Assembly: GCA_030374805.1 (NCBI GenBank)
Contig: JARGSG010000040.1
Location: 248,001-312,000, forward strand
DNA: 64,000 bases
Direction of reading: 5' to 3'
Origin: Gracilaria gracilis
Taxonomy: Eukaryota; Rhodophyta; Florideophyceae; Gracilariales; Gracilariaceae
Below, piece after piece: positions 34,041-44,289 of the stretch (position 1 is its first letter; each line of letters begins with the position of its first letter). The notes below the pieces were generated by a model that searched no databases, was not told the DNA's origin, and worked only from the letters and a program-made list of their open reading frames with translations. The translations under genes were made by a program, and so were the position numbers.

Positions 34041-35120
34041 GTGTGCGCGCGCGACTTTTCAGCGTTGATCGTGCAAAGATGACGTATCTAAGCGCGCTCA
34101 CGTGATCCGTCACTGCGCTATCTGATGGCCCAAGCCGCGCCACTGCGCTGAAATATCTTTGCGGGTGTGCTGTAAGCCGCTCTCCCAATGGGCTAACGCT
34201 GTAATGTAGAGAGTGCACTGTACACTGTACAGCATCGCGCGGCGTTTCGAGAATCGTCAGCGCACAAAGGGTGTTTAAAAACGGGCTCATACGAAGGTAG
34301 TTACAAGGGTAAACACTGAAAGCCCGAAGGAAGCACCTCGCATCAGCGTCATCGCTTCGAAGCATCCACGCCCACGCGCTCCCCTCCTCGTCACTTGGAG
34401 CGCGACGAGCTCGTCCCCATCCTCCGCGAACGACTAGCCCCCAGCCGCGCGTCTCGGTCGCGCCACCGGCAACGCACGCCGCACTGCTTCTGTTTGCGCA
34501 GATCTCCGCCATGCTCTCGCTCGCTTGTAACCGTCAACGCGCCGCCACTGCACACAGCATTCGAAGCATCTGAAGACGCGCGCGGTGGTGCGCCAGACGG
34601 TGAGCGTCGCGCTGCGCGCAGTGCACGCGAACCCGCAGTTGCAGGCGAACGCGTTGATGAACAAAGTGCTAAAATTGTTGGTGCTCACGGCGCTGCGTTC
34701 GAGGGCGAGTGGTGTGTAGACGGTGTTGGCATAAGCGTGGCGCCTAGTGTGGCCGGTGCTCTAAGCGTTGCTGGCACGCAAGGCGCCACTCGATGACTGA
34801 GACGACGCGTGCATCAACCGCTGAAGAACGCAGCGGAGCGGCTGGTGGACGCACGCTGCCGTGTTCACACACTTTCGTCGCCGGATTCATCGTCACTCTT
34901 CTTACCTTCCCGGTCCGGAGCACACGCAAGCCACGACAGAGCAGCAGGATTCGTAGCGCAATACCAACTGCAATGGGAACACGTGAGCACACCCGATCTG
35001 CTTCTTCCATCCTACATTCTCACAGGATCACAGCTTCCTGGTACGGCTCGCGAGCACTTCGTATCTGAGTCCGCCCCTTGCAATAGCCAGTTGTGACCAG
35101 GATGATGCCGAAACGGGGTT
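34041..35120. other. Region without recognised gene upstream of the oxygenase and FkbM genes
   Basis: A minus-strand 84-codon frame at 34434-34688 (MSTNNFSTLFINAFACNCGF) may be coding but I cannot place it. The rest gives short frames. This stretch would hold the oxygenase promoter. No clear TATA box was seen. Confidence 0.35.
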
Positions 35121-35124
35121 TCAC

Positions 35125-35688
35125 TTGCTTCACTGCCGTACGCTGGCCGTGCTTGCTTCCTCTTGCTCTCCGAAAATTGCTCTTCTCGCGCAGCAAGCGG
35201 GTATCATCGAAGAAACTTACAATCACGCAAAGGACTTCGAGAAGAAGGATATCGACGTACCTGTGATTAATGCACGTTGCACGACGATGAAGAATGTGCT
35301 AGAGAGAAATGCAATAACTGTGGTGGACTATCTCAGTCTGGACGTTGAGGGACATGAACTAGAAGTTCTGAAGGGCTTCGACTGGGAAAACGTAGTGGTG
35401 AATCTGATGACCATTGAGCTTTCATCCAAGTGTGAGCAGGAGATCGAGGATTTTCTGATACCGAAAGGGTGCAAGAGATTTTTGTTTAAGTACAATGGAA
35501 GAGGTGACTCTAGAACGTTCATGGTAGAGGATGCTGTGTTCTTGCATGAATCGACGAGCAAATCGCAGCCGCTTGTTGTTGTATTGAGAACTATTGAGAG
35601 CCGCGGTTGCCATGCTTGTATGCGTGGAGCTATCGGACGTTGCTCAAAAGTGGCCGCGCTTCTCCGAGCTGCTCGATTAGTCGGCTAG
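35125..35688 (+). pseudogene. FkbM-family SAM methyltransferase fragment
   Basis: The frame contains VPVINARCTTMKNVLERNAI then VVDYLSLDVEGHELEVLKGF and DWENVVVNLMTIEL, the hallmark LSLDxEGxExxVLxGF block of FkbM methyltransferases, followed by LIPKGCKRFLFKYNGRGDSR and EDAVFLH. The SAM-binding N-terminal part before HCRTLAVLASSC is only weakly visible, so the 5' end is missing or degraded. The C-terminus runs into the right arm of the 523-bp inverted repeat at 35548, and the last 47 codons come from that arm. Substrate unknown; relatives methylate sugars or lipids. Confidence 0.6.
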
Positions 35689-36070
35689 GCTTGTTGAGGA
35701 AGGGCTTTGGTCATGCGCGCGCGGCTCTTTGCGGTGGTACCTTGTGCATACCGTCGTAGATTGCGCCTCTTGGGTGGGATTGTTCGATGAAGCTGCTGGT
35801 TGCTCCAGCATGCGCCGTGGATTTGGCGCGTCATGAACTGAAAGATACCAAATGAGAGCACCGCAAACAGCAATGACCTACCAAATTTCGGGTTTTCAAA
35901 GCCACATTCACCGCGGAGATCGTCTGTGAAGTGTTGTCTTGGACAGGATGTGGATGTGTTGTCCACTGACGGCCATTCCCTGCTTCACTTAACTCAACAG
36001 TTCAGGTTGGTGGTTAAATCGCCGCGTCCACAGTCACTTTTGAGAGGCACGCACGTCGCGCAGCGCCTGA
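35548..36070. repeat. 523-bp near-identical inverted repeat, right arm
   Basis: Inverted copy of 7532-8054. Both of its edges coincide with a change of gene identity: FkbM stops at 35548 and the cis-prenyltransferase region starts just after 36070. This is what an inserted patch copied from the left locus would look like. No target-site duplication was found at its ends. Confidence 0.9.
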
Positions 36071-36116
36071 GGCCGATTCGCAGCCTAGCGTGGTCAACTG
36101 ATTGTGGATGCGCGCC

Positions 36117-36745
36117 ATGCAGCTTTTCAACAGGTTTGTAGGGTATTCCGCGCATCTCCTGCTGCTGGTAGCGAGTCCTGTTCTGCTGTACGTCTCGTAT
36201 GCAGCACTCGGCAGAAGCTTCAAGCTGCTTTCGAGCTTTAACACGCTGCAAGACGTGACCATTCGCGCGCTGAGATGTGGCGCGATTCCGAAACATGTGG
36301 CGTTTATCATTGGACGGAAACCGAAGATAGGCGCGGAATTGCAACATGTCTTCCCATGAAGGGCACGCCATTGGAAGAAAGACGCTGGTGCAGGTGTTGC
36401 AGTGGTGCCTCAAAGCGGGCGTTGAAACGGTCACAGTTTACGCGTGGTCTCTGGAGAATTTCAAGCACCCCAACGTTGAGGTGGCCGAGATCATGAGACT
36501 GGCTCTCGAAGCAGCAAAGGACTTCAAGCACAAGAAACACTTTGTGCACAAGAATCGAGTACAGATTCGATTCTTGGGCGACCTGAAACGAGTGCCGAAG
36601 CAACTTGAGTAGCACATGATGCAATTGATGCGCGACGCCATGCAGTATTCTGGAGGGCTTGTTCTCAACATTTGTTTCAGTTACACTTCGCGCAAAACTT
36701 GATCTAATTCACGAAGAAACGCAAGGGCGTGAACCACGCGAGAAA
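36117..36745 (+). pseudogene. cis-Prenyltransferase (dehydrodolichyl diphosphate synthase-like), broken
   Basis: ATG 36117 gives MQLFNRFVGYSAHLLLLVAS, a membrane-proximal helix, then RCGAIPKHVAFII. The substrate loop DGNRR-(stop)-A lies one frame over. The usual Tyr of NRRYA is a TAG there. It continues GHAIGRKTLVQVLQWCLKAG, VETVTVYAWSLENFKHPNVE (the YAFSxENxxR region) and VQIRFLGDLKRVPKQLE, then TAG 36610-36612, then MMQLMRDAMQYSGGLVLNIC and FSYTSR, after which homology ends. So one frame change, two TAGs and loss of the C-terminal RTSGExRLS[ND]F part. The enzyme makes the long polyprenyl chain of dolichol in the ER. Confidence 0.8.
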
Positions 36746-36749
36746 ACAC

Positions 36750-37313
36750 CTGCAGTGCCGAGGGTGCGCACGATTTGTTGGTGTGAGATCGGCGGTGATG
36801 CGCTGCGTGCCTCTCCGGTTTGCGCGAAGAGAGTGCGACGTAACGCGCCTGGAAAGCGCGTGTCGGTGGGCGGTTCCTTTGCTCCACGCACAGGTCCACG
36901 AGATTGCGATCGTGCGCGCCCTGTTAAGCACGTCTATCTCTGCTCGCCGTCTCGCTACGCATTTCCCCCGCGCCGCCCTACACTGACATCCGATTCTCGC
37001 TGCACGCCCCGCCCGCCATTTTCATGCTACGTCCAGCCGCGCGCGCCGCTTCTGCGCATGCAACTGGCTCCAACGTTGGTGCTCGTCATCACGCTGCACA
37101 CTTACGAAGCAGACTCCCACAAGCTCGCGTGCTTTACAGCTTGCCCATAGACCTGCCGGACCGGTTTCTCCCTCTGCTGCTACGCTGCGTCTCTGCGCAA
37201 AGTTTTCGCCCTTAGCAGCAGCAACGGTCGAATAATCAGTCGCCCAATGTAATTGCTTTACTTGTATAATATTTGTTCGATCATGTGTGTGTCTCAGGCG
37301 CATGGGATGTATG
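36750..37313. other. Spacer without recognised gene
   Basis: Several overlapping short frames of similar length on both strands and none with family features. Nothing else seen. Confidence 0.4.
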
Positions 37314-38441
37314 TTAGCCATTTTTCGTGAAGAAAACTTCTCGTACTTCTATCGCTTTAGCTTTCTTTCCTTTTCCCCCACTCGCAATCGCCATCCCATC
37401 CGTAGAAAGCTGCAGAGGAAACCTTTCATAGTTATCAATGATGCATCTTCTTCCATAGTCAATTGCAACGACGTGGTCAGTTTGTTTCTTCACAAAAATC
37501 CTAACAAGAAAAAACTTCTCCGCTTTCATCAAAACCAAATTGTCAATATCATACAATTCCTTTGACACTTTCTTCATATCCAGTCCCAACTTCATACTGT
37601 GAAAAACGGGCGTTAAAGATGCAACAGTATAAAGCGGCATTTCATGCTGCCCCAAACATGTGCGAGCGTGTCGAGCCGCAATTTGTGCTTGCACTTCAGA
37701 TTTAGAATTCCACATGATAGCGCTATGTACCACGTTCACACAAGCAGCTACAAGACAGTTGTGTTTTTGACCAGTAACGTAGGTTGCACCCAAGTGCCTC
37801 ATCCAAAAAGCCTCTGAGTCGCGGCAAATTGACCTTTGACCGGGGAAGTTGAGACGAATGCTAAATCCCGGGTGCTTCTTTAGATATCGAAGGCAGTTAT
37901 CAGTCATACCTGCAGAACCGTCGTCATGCAAAATCTCTGTGTCCAATCTGACAACTTTATATCCCGCTCCATGTTTTTGTTTACCCGACTCAGTCACATA
38001 TTTTCCTTGAACATTCAAATATCTACCGGTTCCATACTGGAGACCCAAACTTTCCTCATCGACAGCATAAAAAGATTCCAGGTTGCCGTGAGCGTTTCCG
38101 CACGCATATATTTTGTTTTTGTGGAAGTGTGTACCATTTGGTAGTTTAGTTCCATCACCAACCATAAGTTGGTTGATGATCCATTCATCATTATCTTCAT
38201 CACAGACAATGTCGTGCGTTGCGGCTGGGTTGCTCATGGTTTCTTGGTCACCCACGGTCGGGCCTCCGGCGTCCAATTCCTCTTCTGGGTTGCTCATGGT
38301 TTCTTGATCACCCACGGTCGGGCCTCCGGCGTCCAATTCTTCTTCAGTAATAAATGGAAGAGTGATCGGGTAAGAGACTTTGATCTTCTGCTGTTTTAAA
38401 ATAGCTTTCTTAACTCTCGTCTTACTTCGAGATCTCCCCAT
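37314..38441 (-). CDS. Intact protein of unknown family with Cys...His...Asp peptidase-like layout
   Basis: The frame is open from 38621, but the Met at 38441 is preferred because it starts a basic, nuclear-signal-like tail (MGRSRSKTRVKKAILKQQKI) and gives 375 residues. Next is a 20-residue segment in two exact tandem copies (EELDAGGPTVGDQETMSNP). The C-terminal half shows QKHNCLVAACVNVVHSAIMW, then much later DHVVAIDYGRRCIIDNYERF. A Cys on a helix followed by His-x-x-x-x-Asp and a second Asp strand is the arrangement of papain-fold peptidases and their inactive relatives. I do not recognise the family. No stops over 1.1 kb among relics suggests it is alive. It lies 0.3 kb from the Sel1 relic that carries an hAT insertion, and could itself belong to a mobile element. 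Confidence 0.55.
   Translation of the reverse strand: MGRSRSKTRVKKAILKQQKIKVSYPITLPFITEEELDAGGPTVGDQETMSNPEEELDAGGPTVGDQETMSNPAATHDIVCDEDNDEWIINQLMVGDGTKLPNGTHFHKNKIYACGNAHGNLESFYAVDEESLGLQYGTGRYLNVQGKYVTESGKQKHGAGYKVVRLDTEILHDDGSAGMTDNCLRYLKKHPGFSIRLNFPGQRSICRDSEAFWMRHLGATYVTGQKHNCLVAACVNVVHSAIMWNSKSEVQAQIAARHARTCLGQHEMPLYTVASLTPVFHSMKLGLDMKKVSKELYDIDNLVLMKAEKFFLVRIFVKKQTDHVVAIDYGRRCIIDNYERFPLQLSTDGMAIASGGKGKKAKAIEVREVFFTKNG
38227..38346. repeat. Two 60-bp tandem repeats inside the unknown gene
   Basis: 38227-38286 and 38287-38346 differ at only two to three bases. They encode a 20-residue acidic linker twice. Near identity means a very recent in-frame slippage or unequal exchange. Confidence 0.9.
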
Positions 38442-38599
38442 TGTGGCGGTGAGAGAGGAAGCACATTCGCAACAGTGCGGTTGCAGGCGTTGCGTTTTAA
38501 TCGTTGCTACAAAGAGCCTAGATATTTTGAAATTCTCCCAGAGTAGATTCTCAAAAGCCTTGGCATCAAGGCAATGCTTGGCAACACAAGGCTGGCTAC

Positions 38600-39640
38600 G
38601 CTTGAACTGCAGGGAAATCAAAAAGAACTCTCTCTGTGAGGAGGTATTTCAACACCCTGCCGCAATGCGAGTGGAAATGCACAGCACGCTGACCGCTGAC
38701 GAGCTTCGTCATTTTTTTTTCATCTTGTTCTTCGGAGGACTTGTACTGCTGGTGATGGTGCTCATTCTGCAGTTTGCTCCGAGAGAACACAAAAAAACAC
38801 AAGTACGAGAATCTGTTGGGACCCCTTCCGTGCCAGCACTCAGTAGGATGGTAAGATTACACAAGGCCTGTGCATGGCTTTCCTCTGCAATTGCCTGTTC
38901 GTACAACTCTTTGGCTCTGGGCAGGGGTTGGTACAATCCGATTGCGAGAAATTGCAATCACCCTTCCCCTCTGCAATCGCAATTGCAACAGCCCTTCTCC
39001 TTCGCAATCGCAATTGCAATCACCCTTCTCCTTCGCAATCGCGATTGCGATTGGGAGTCTTTCTGCAATCGCAATCGCAATAGCAATACAACGTAGATCT
39101 GGCAGTTGTCGTTAGGTTTTACATTGAATGTTTAACTCCACGCTAATCTCAAAGACAATATAAAAGTGTAGAGAAAGCTTTTGTTTACGTACGACTAACT
39201 TAATCAATCACGGGAGACGTTCTCCTCACCTTTCTTGAGTAAATGAAAAGCCTTTTGCACGAGGTCGGCGCCCCCAAACCTTTCGTTAACTCTTAAAAAC
39301 AATATAGCTTCAAACAGTTGTGGCGTAGGCGTAGCAGTACGCTCTTTAGAACGGCGCTTTTCCGGATGTCAACAGTATAGTCGATTGCAATCTGATTGCA
39401 ATTGAGCTTGCCGTTTGCAATCAGATTGCAATCACTCGCAGTTGAAGCAATCGCTGATTGCGATTGGTGATTGCAATCGATTGCGCAAGCAATCGATTGG
39501 AACCAACCCCTGGCTCTGGGAGCATGTGCCTCCACGCCTTCTGCACCATATTGAAATACGAATCCCATGTTGTTCTGCTGGTACTGGGGCTGGTATGAAT
39601 GTTATTGGCGGAAATGATCAAGTTCTGTCTACCAATGCGA
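38600..39640 (-). pseudogene. Sel1-repeat protein relic interrupted by an hAT element
   Basis: Right of the insertion: NNMGFVFQYGAEGVEAHAPR. Left of it: AKELYEQAIAEESHAQALCN LTILLSAGTEG. Together these form the Sel1 signature (A...LG..Y..G..GV..D...A...Y..A...G...A..NLG), and the 8-bp duplicated target encodes the PRA/A-rich join. An upstream TAA and loss of repeats on both sides show the gene was already small or decaying. A second Sel1 relic lies at 55450-56060. Sel1 proteins are scaffolds, often in ER-associated degradation or signalling. Confidence 0.65.
38922..39512. mobile_element. 591-bp non-autonomous hAT element (MITE)
   Basis: Ends 5'-CAGGGGTTGGT and complement, flanked by a perfect 8-bp target duplication GCTCTGGG (38914-38921 and 39513-39520). 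CAGGG termini and 8-bp duplications are diagnostic of hAT transposons. Subterminal regions are packed with GCAATCGCAATTGCAA-type motifs (about 38940-39090 and 39385-39495) in both orientations, a likely array of transposase-binding sites. No transposase is encoded. The exact duplication says insertion is recent. Confidence 0.93.
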
Positions 39641-39726
39641 TGGAACCCCAGGCTGAATCCATTTAGCATCCAGTTGGCCCTGTTGCTTCGCTGACGCCCC
39701 CTGCGACGAGTGGCAGACGTCTGTGG

Positions 39727-40251
39727 ATGGGAGCTATTCGCGTGTGGGGCAAGGCTGCAACACATGACGTACAATGCGTGGCCATATCAGAAACAATGAG
39801 CGGACAACGACCCATTCAAGATTCCCGCAGTTGGCCAAAACGCTTAGTCTGCGATCATGCGAAAATGCGACTAATCGATTTGAATGAACTTTCACGGGCC
39901 CAATGGTATGTCCGATTTGTTGTGGTCGATGAAAATGGGCGAGAATTGGCCAACAGTAGATTGACAAACGATCTTGCTCAAGTTATGCTTCAGCGTAACT
40001 TTGCGTTTGAGATTCCATGCACAGAGCAGGAGGGAATCCCTGGTTCGTTGCTGTTTTTTGGAATCAAGATGGGAACAGATCTAGTTCTACTTGGAGTGCT
40101 CAAGCCAAACATTGGTAATGAGCTTATGATGATGATGGACAACGTTATCCCGATTGCACCTAACAATAACCGCATACATGCCTATCACGTCGGCTTCTCA
40201 GCCATTTGGCGTTGCGAAGACTATACTCTAACCAATGTAATTGAAATGTAA
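39727..40251 (+). CDS. Hypothetical protein, 174 residues
   Basis: A clean frame with ordinary composition. Likely start MGAIRVWG at 39727 or the later MSGQRPIQDSRSWPKRLV. It contains KMRLIDLNELSRAQWYVRFV, VVDENGRELANSRLTNDLAQ, GSLLFFGIKMGTDLVLLGVL and ends TLTNVIEM. Alternating hydrophobic strands suggest a small beta-rich domain, but no family is recognised. It overlaps nothing else convincing and lies 0.2 kb from the hAT element. Confidence 0.45.
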   Translation: MGAIRVWGKAATHDVQCVAISETMSGQRPIQDSRSWPKRLVCDHAKMRLIDLNELSRAQWYVRFVVVDENGRELANSRLTNDLAQVMLQRNFAFEIPCTEQEGIPGSLLFFGIKMGTDLVLLGVLKPNIGNELMMMMDNVIPIAPNNNRIHAYHVGFSAIWRCEDYTLTNVIEM

Positions 40252-42180
40252 AGCGTTCTTACTGTTGTACATGACTAACAGTGGCCTTTGCCCCGGGTGA
40301 ACCCCAGTTGTATGTTACTACTTGAACTATGTCTCTGTTCTTTGCAGCCGCACACAACACATATAATGTTCACAGACGTAAGAGGTCTACATGTGCCCCA
40401 CTCCCAATGTTGTCTTTCGAACGGGGCTCCCAATGTCATGGTGATCATTGATTCATTGTGCTCTACACCTACTCGAAATAAAACATTCACGAAATACGTG
40501 AATCTTCTGTCAGCTTCTCAACTTCTCTCAGTTTCCTTCACCACGAAGATAGATAGATCGCGATGCGTTGTAGGAGACAGAAACAGCGCTTGCTTGGTAT
40601 CGATTGGATATTTTTGAGCTGAAATGTAGGAAACTTACGAGAGTGAATCACATTTGTGAAAGGGAGAAAGAGAACGCCAAAATGTTGAAACCATTATTGA
40701 CATGAATGCAGACACAGAGCGTAGGATATCTTGCTCCGTTCATGCTTCAGCATAAATAGCTGTGCACACTTCGTTTAAAACTCGGTGCCGTACACAAGGA
40801 TATGAAGCCAAAGATGTGTTCCCTACAGCGACATCTATGACTCTGCCACCCACGACAAGAGCACATGCATGATCACCATTGTAGCGGGCGGCGTAGGATG
40901 TGGTCAACAACGGAACTCTGTCCAGTGTGGTTGACGGCGGACCAAAATGGCGTCGAAACTGCTGGACTGGTGGAAGTATAGGCAACAAAGATGGCAGCAG
41001 TGTGGGATGCAACCTTCGAATCTTCGCTGTCACAATTGCTCGCTGCGTGTTGTTTGTAGGTGCGGGTGTTGGCACGGCGTTGCTTAAGGTGGGGAAACGT
41101 GTGCACAAGTGAGCGCGAAGTGATGGGCAGAATCGGGCTAAAGTGATTCAAGAAGCCGACGTATCTGAAGTCCGTAGTTCTTACCCCTGACAGACTCAAA
41201 CGACACCTGCTCTGAATTTGGCAGGGCATGTTTCGGTACCAGCACTTGAAACAAGCAACTGCGGTTTCGGTTTTGTTCTCAGTGAAATTGTTCCAGCGCG
41301 GAATTGATTCAATGTTGCCCCTGGTCAACGATTTGCGCCATTTGCTTGCGTGAAGTTGGAAACGACTTGGACGCAAGTCGGAGAGAAGTGCTATCGAAAG
41401 CAGGAAACGAGTTTATGCAGCACCACATTTGTTCTAAGATATTTGAGATTTTCAAAGACGGTGCGTGCTCACGATACTGGTGCTGATATTTAACAGGTAA
41501 CAAATCAAGGCTTGGGCAAGAGTTTGGAATTGTCTACAAGCTTCTAGAGGTATAGAAGCCGCTTAGCTGGACGAACACCTCTGCAAAAAACGCTCTCCCT
41601 TTTCGCATCTCGTTGCTAACTTCATGTTAGTATTACTGAGTAACGCTCATCGGATTGTTGTCTTCGTCTTCATGTAAAGGTTTACGTAGTACTCCTCTAC
41701 GGTTCGAACCAAATCAAAACAAGCTACGGTATTACTTCTCCTCCGTCGCAGTCGAACGAGTCACCTTTGAGGCCTAACGTGCTACTGTTTCAGAAACTCC
41801 ATACCACGTTCAGTTTCAGAAAGACCAGCACCGTAGAATGTCCCTACTGAAAGCGAAGTTGTGGTCATATCACGCAGCACGCACGGCGCGTACGAACGCG
41901 CAGCCGCTCTGGGCGGCATGCTGGCGTACAAGCGGTGCGGCACGGAGGCGATGGGCGCGGCGCAACAGGCGGGACGCGGCGACGAGGGCGCGTGGATGCG
42001 CGGCGATAACGCGGCGGCGTGGACGCGCACGCGACGCGACGTGGCGAGCGAGCGACAGGCGGAGGAGGAGGACGCGACGAGCACCGCGCGTGGGGCGCGC
42101 TCGCGCGATGTCGAGGAGGCGCGGCGCGGTGGCGTCACGCGCCACGTGGACGGCTCCTGAGCTGCCTGAGGCGGCGCGCA
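40252..42180. other. Spacer; GC-rich end upstream of topo VIB
   Basis: 40252-41830 has only short frames with no family match. 41860-42180 becomes about 70% GC and shows long overlapping frames on both strands (for example AYERAAALGGMLAYKRCGTE on plus) that may be part of a lost gene. I cannot support a product. Confidence 0.3.
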
Positions 42181-42493
42181 GTATGAGATGCGCCATTACT
42201 TCCGACAACAAATCACGCGTGCCGCTTGGTGCGCAGCGCGCGTGTCGCACGTGACGGTCGCTCGCTGCGCGTGCGCGTGCGCTTCTTTTTCTCCCATTTC
42301 GCGCTGTGCGGTGCGGCGTTGTTGGTGCTGCTGTATGTTATGGATGTATTCCACTCGCGCGGGTCGCGTCGCTTTTTCGTTTTTCTTTCCTTTGTTTTTT
42401 TTGAATCTGCGGTTGTGTGCGCCCTTTTTTTCGTGTGGCGTGCTGTTTGCCTCTGTGTGCCTCCGCGCGAATGCACGCGCGTCGATCGGGGGA

Positions 42494-44110
42494 ATGCCGC
42501 TGAGGAAACGCAAGCAGCCAAGCGTGGCGGCAAGCGGCGCCGCCGCTGCCGCGCCCGCCAAGTCGCCCAAGCGCGCGCGCGTGCGCAAGCACACCGCAGA
42601 GCCCTCTTCCGCGCGCAATGCGAAGCTCAAGTTCAAGTCGCCTGCTGAGTTCTTCGCTGTACACCACCATCCGGGAGCTGGTGGAGAACGCGCTCGATGC
42701 CGCCGAGGCTATCAACCAGTTGCCGTATGTGTCCCTGTGCTGCAGCGCATATCGCGCTCGCAGTTCCGTTCCATGCTGAGCATGGATGCCGCCCGTACGC
42801 GCGTCGATCACTCGCTGTATGAGGATGTGGAAAGCGTCAAGGAGAGAAAGGCCAGGGAGGCCAAGGAGAAACGACTTGCCAAACGAGCTGCTGCTGCTAA
42901 TGCGTCCGACTCGCAGCCGTCCGCGAAGGGCAGCAAACAACACCGAGCGCTTTCCAACGACGTGTTTCGCCTCACCGTCGAGGATAAGTGCAGCGGCATG
43001 GCGCATCACGATGTGCCCAACATGATGGGGCGCGTGCTGGCCGGAACAAAGTTCTCTGTGCGACAGGCCAGAAGCAATTTCGGTCTCGGCTCCAAGATGG
43101 CACTCATTTGGGCCAAGATGAGTACTGGTTTACCGGTGCACATCACCACTGCGAAGCAAAACTGCCCCATTACTGAGTGCGTGCTTGACATTGATATCAC
43201 GAACAACGTGCCTACCGTCATCAAGCACACCCAGTCCGCCAACACTCGCAAATGGCGAGGCACCAAGGTTTCAGTCACCATCGAGGGCAATTTGAGCACC
43301 TATCGCTCCAAGATTCTGGCGTACATGAGACAAACGGCTGTCATAACGCCCTATGCGCAGTTTCATTTCAAGTTTCAGTCCGCCATCGATGCAGTTGATG
43401 CCAAGGATTTTGAAGCCCTTTTCTCTAGACGCACCCACCATATGCCGCCCCCGGCTCGTGAGGTGAACTATCATCCGTCCTCTGTTAATCAGCTCATTGT
43501 CAAGGAGCTCGTCGAGCAGGTCAAAGACTCCACAACCCTTGTGCGTTTTCTCTCCTCTCAGTCCGAGTCCATTCCACGCACACCGGCCGTACGCCTGATA
43601 AACGAGCTGGGCGGCGATTTCACCACCCACATGACTGTCAAACAACTCAACCTCAACCACATCAGACAGATTTGCGCCTTACTGCACGAAGCGCGCTTTG
43701 ATAAGGCAGACGGCTCTTGTCTTTCTCCAACTGGTGAGTACAATCTGCCTCTGGGTATCACGAAGGAACTGAAACCCAACCTTGTTGCCACGCATGCGGA
43801 GCCAGCAGATGTATTCGAGGGGCACCCGCTTATCGTAGAAGCCGGCGTCACACTAGGAGGCTCCGGCACGAAGCCAGGTATCAATATCTACCGCTTTGCC
43901 ACCGGCATTCCGCTCTTGTTTGAGGCTGGTAATGACGTTGTCACCAAGACTGCCCGCGACTCGATTCGATGGAACAACTACAAGATCTCGCCCACTACCG
44001 ATCGCATTGGTGTCACGTATTTCCCTGGCTTTCGTTCGGATGCCTGAGTCCGAGACCAGTTCACTTAGAACTGCAAAAAGCATCCAAGGCCTGTCAGACA
44101 TCCACCTATT
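42494..44110 (+). pseudogene. TOP6B: DNA topoisomerase VI subunit B, apparently open but frame-scrambled
   Basis: A frame of over 600 codons with no stop (42188-44047). The sensible start is MPLRKRKQPSVAASG at 42494, giving a basic N-tail and then KFKSPAEFF. Conserved later blocks are in frame: TRVDHSLYEDVESVKERKAR, DKCSGMAHHDVPNMMGRVLA and SNFGLGSKMALIWAKMSTGL (ATP lid), RELVEQ-like helices, and IPLLFEAGNDVVTKTARDSI with WNNYKISPTTDRIGV. But the GHKL N-box (LYTTIRELVENALDAAEAIN, 42657-42716) lies one frame over, so the long frame reads nonsense between about 42656 and 42746. About 14 residues normally before LYTT are also missing. The C-terminus is cut after DRIGV, continuing out of frame. 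With no ATP-binding Asn/Glu the product cannot be active. Partner subunit Spo11/Top6A is not in the window. Confidence 0.85.
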
Positions 44111-44289
44111 TTGAGCTGGTCTGGAGGGACTTTGTGCGATACATAACCGTCAAGTACTCTCGGATCACCATGTGCAGGCAGTCTAACTCGTCAGTAACAA
44201 CTCGCTCCGCTCCTACCCTCACACGCTAGCGTCCGAGTGACAGTCCAGTTTTGTTTGTATAAAATAGTTTATGCGTTCATCCTGACGCT

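Noticed and set aside
7532-36070. A 28.5-kb giant transposon with 523-bp terminal inverted repeats
   Set aside because: No target duplication flanks the arms, the interior holds only unrelated host gene pieces and no transposase or integrase, and the right arm alone looks inserted between two genes.
22466-36745. Reassigned stop codons (TGA at a conserved Trp in ACC; TAA and TAG at conserved Tyr in the oxygenase and cis-prenyltransferase)
   Set aside because: All three stops appear at sites expecting different residues (Trp, Tyr, Lys, Glu), they occur together with frame changes, and intact genes end normally in TAA, TAG and TGA. Ordinary nonsense mutations explain them.
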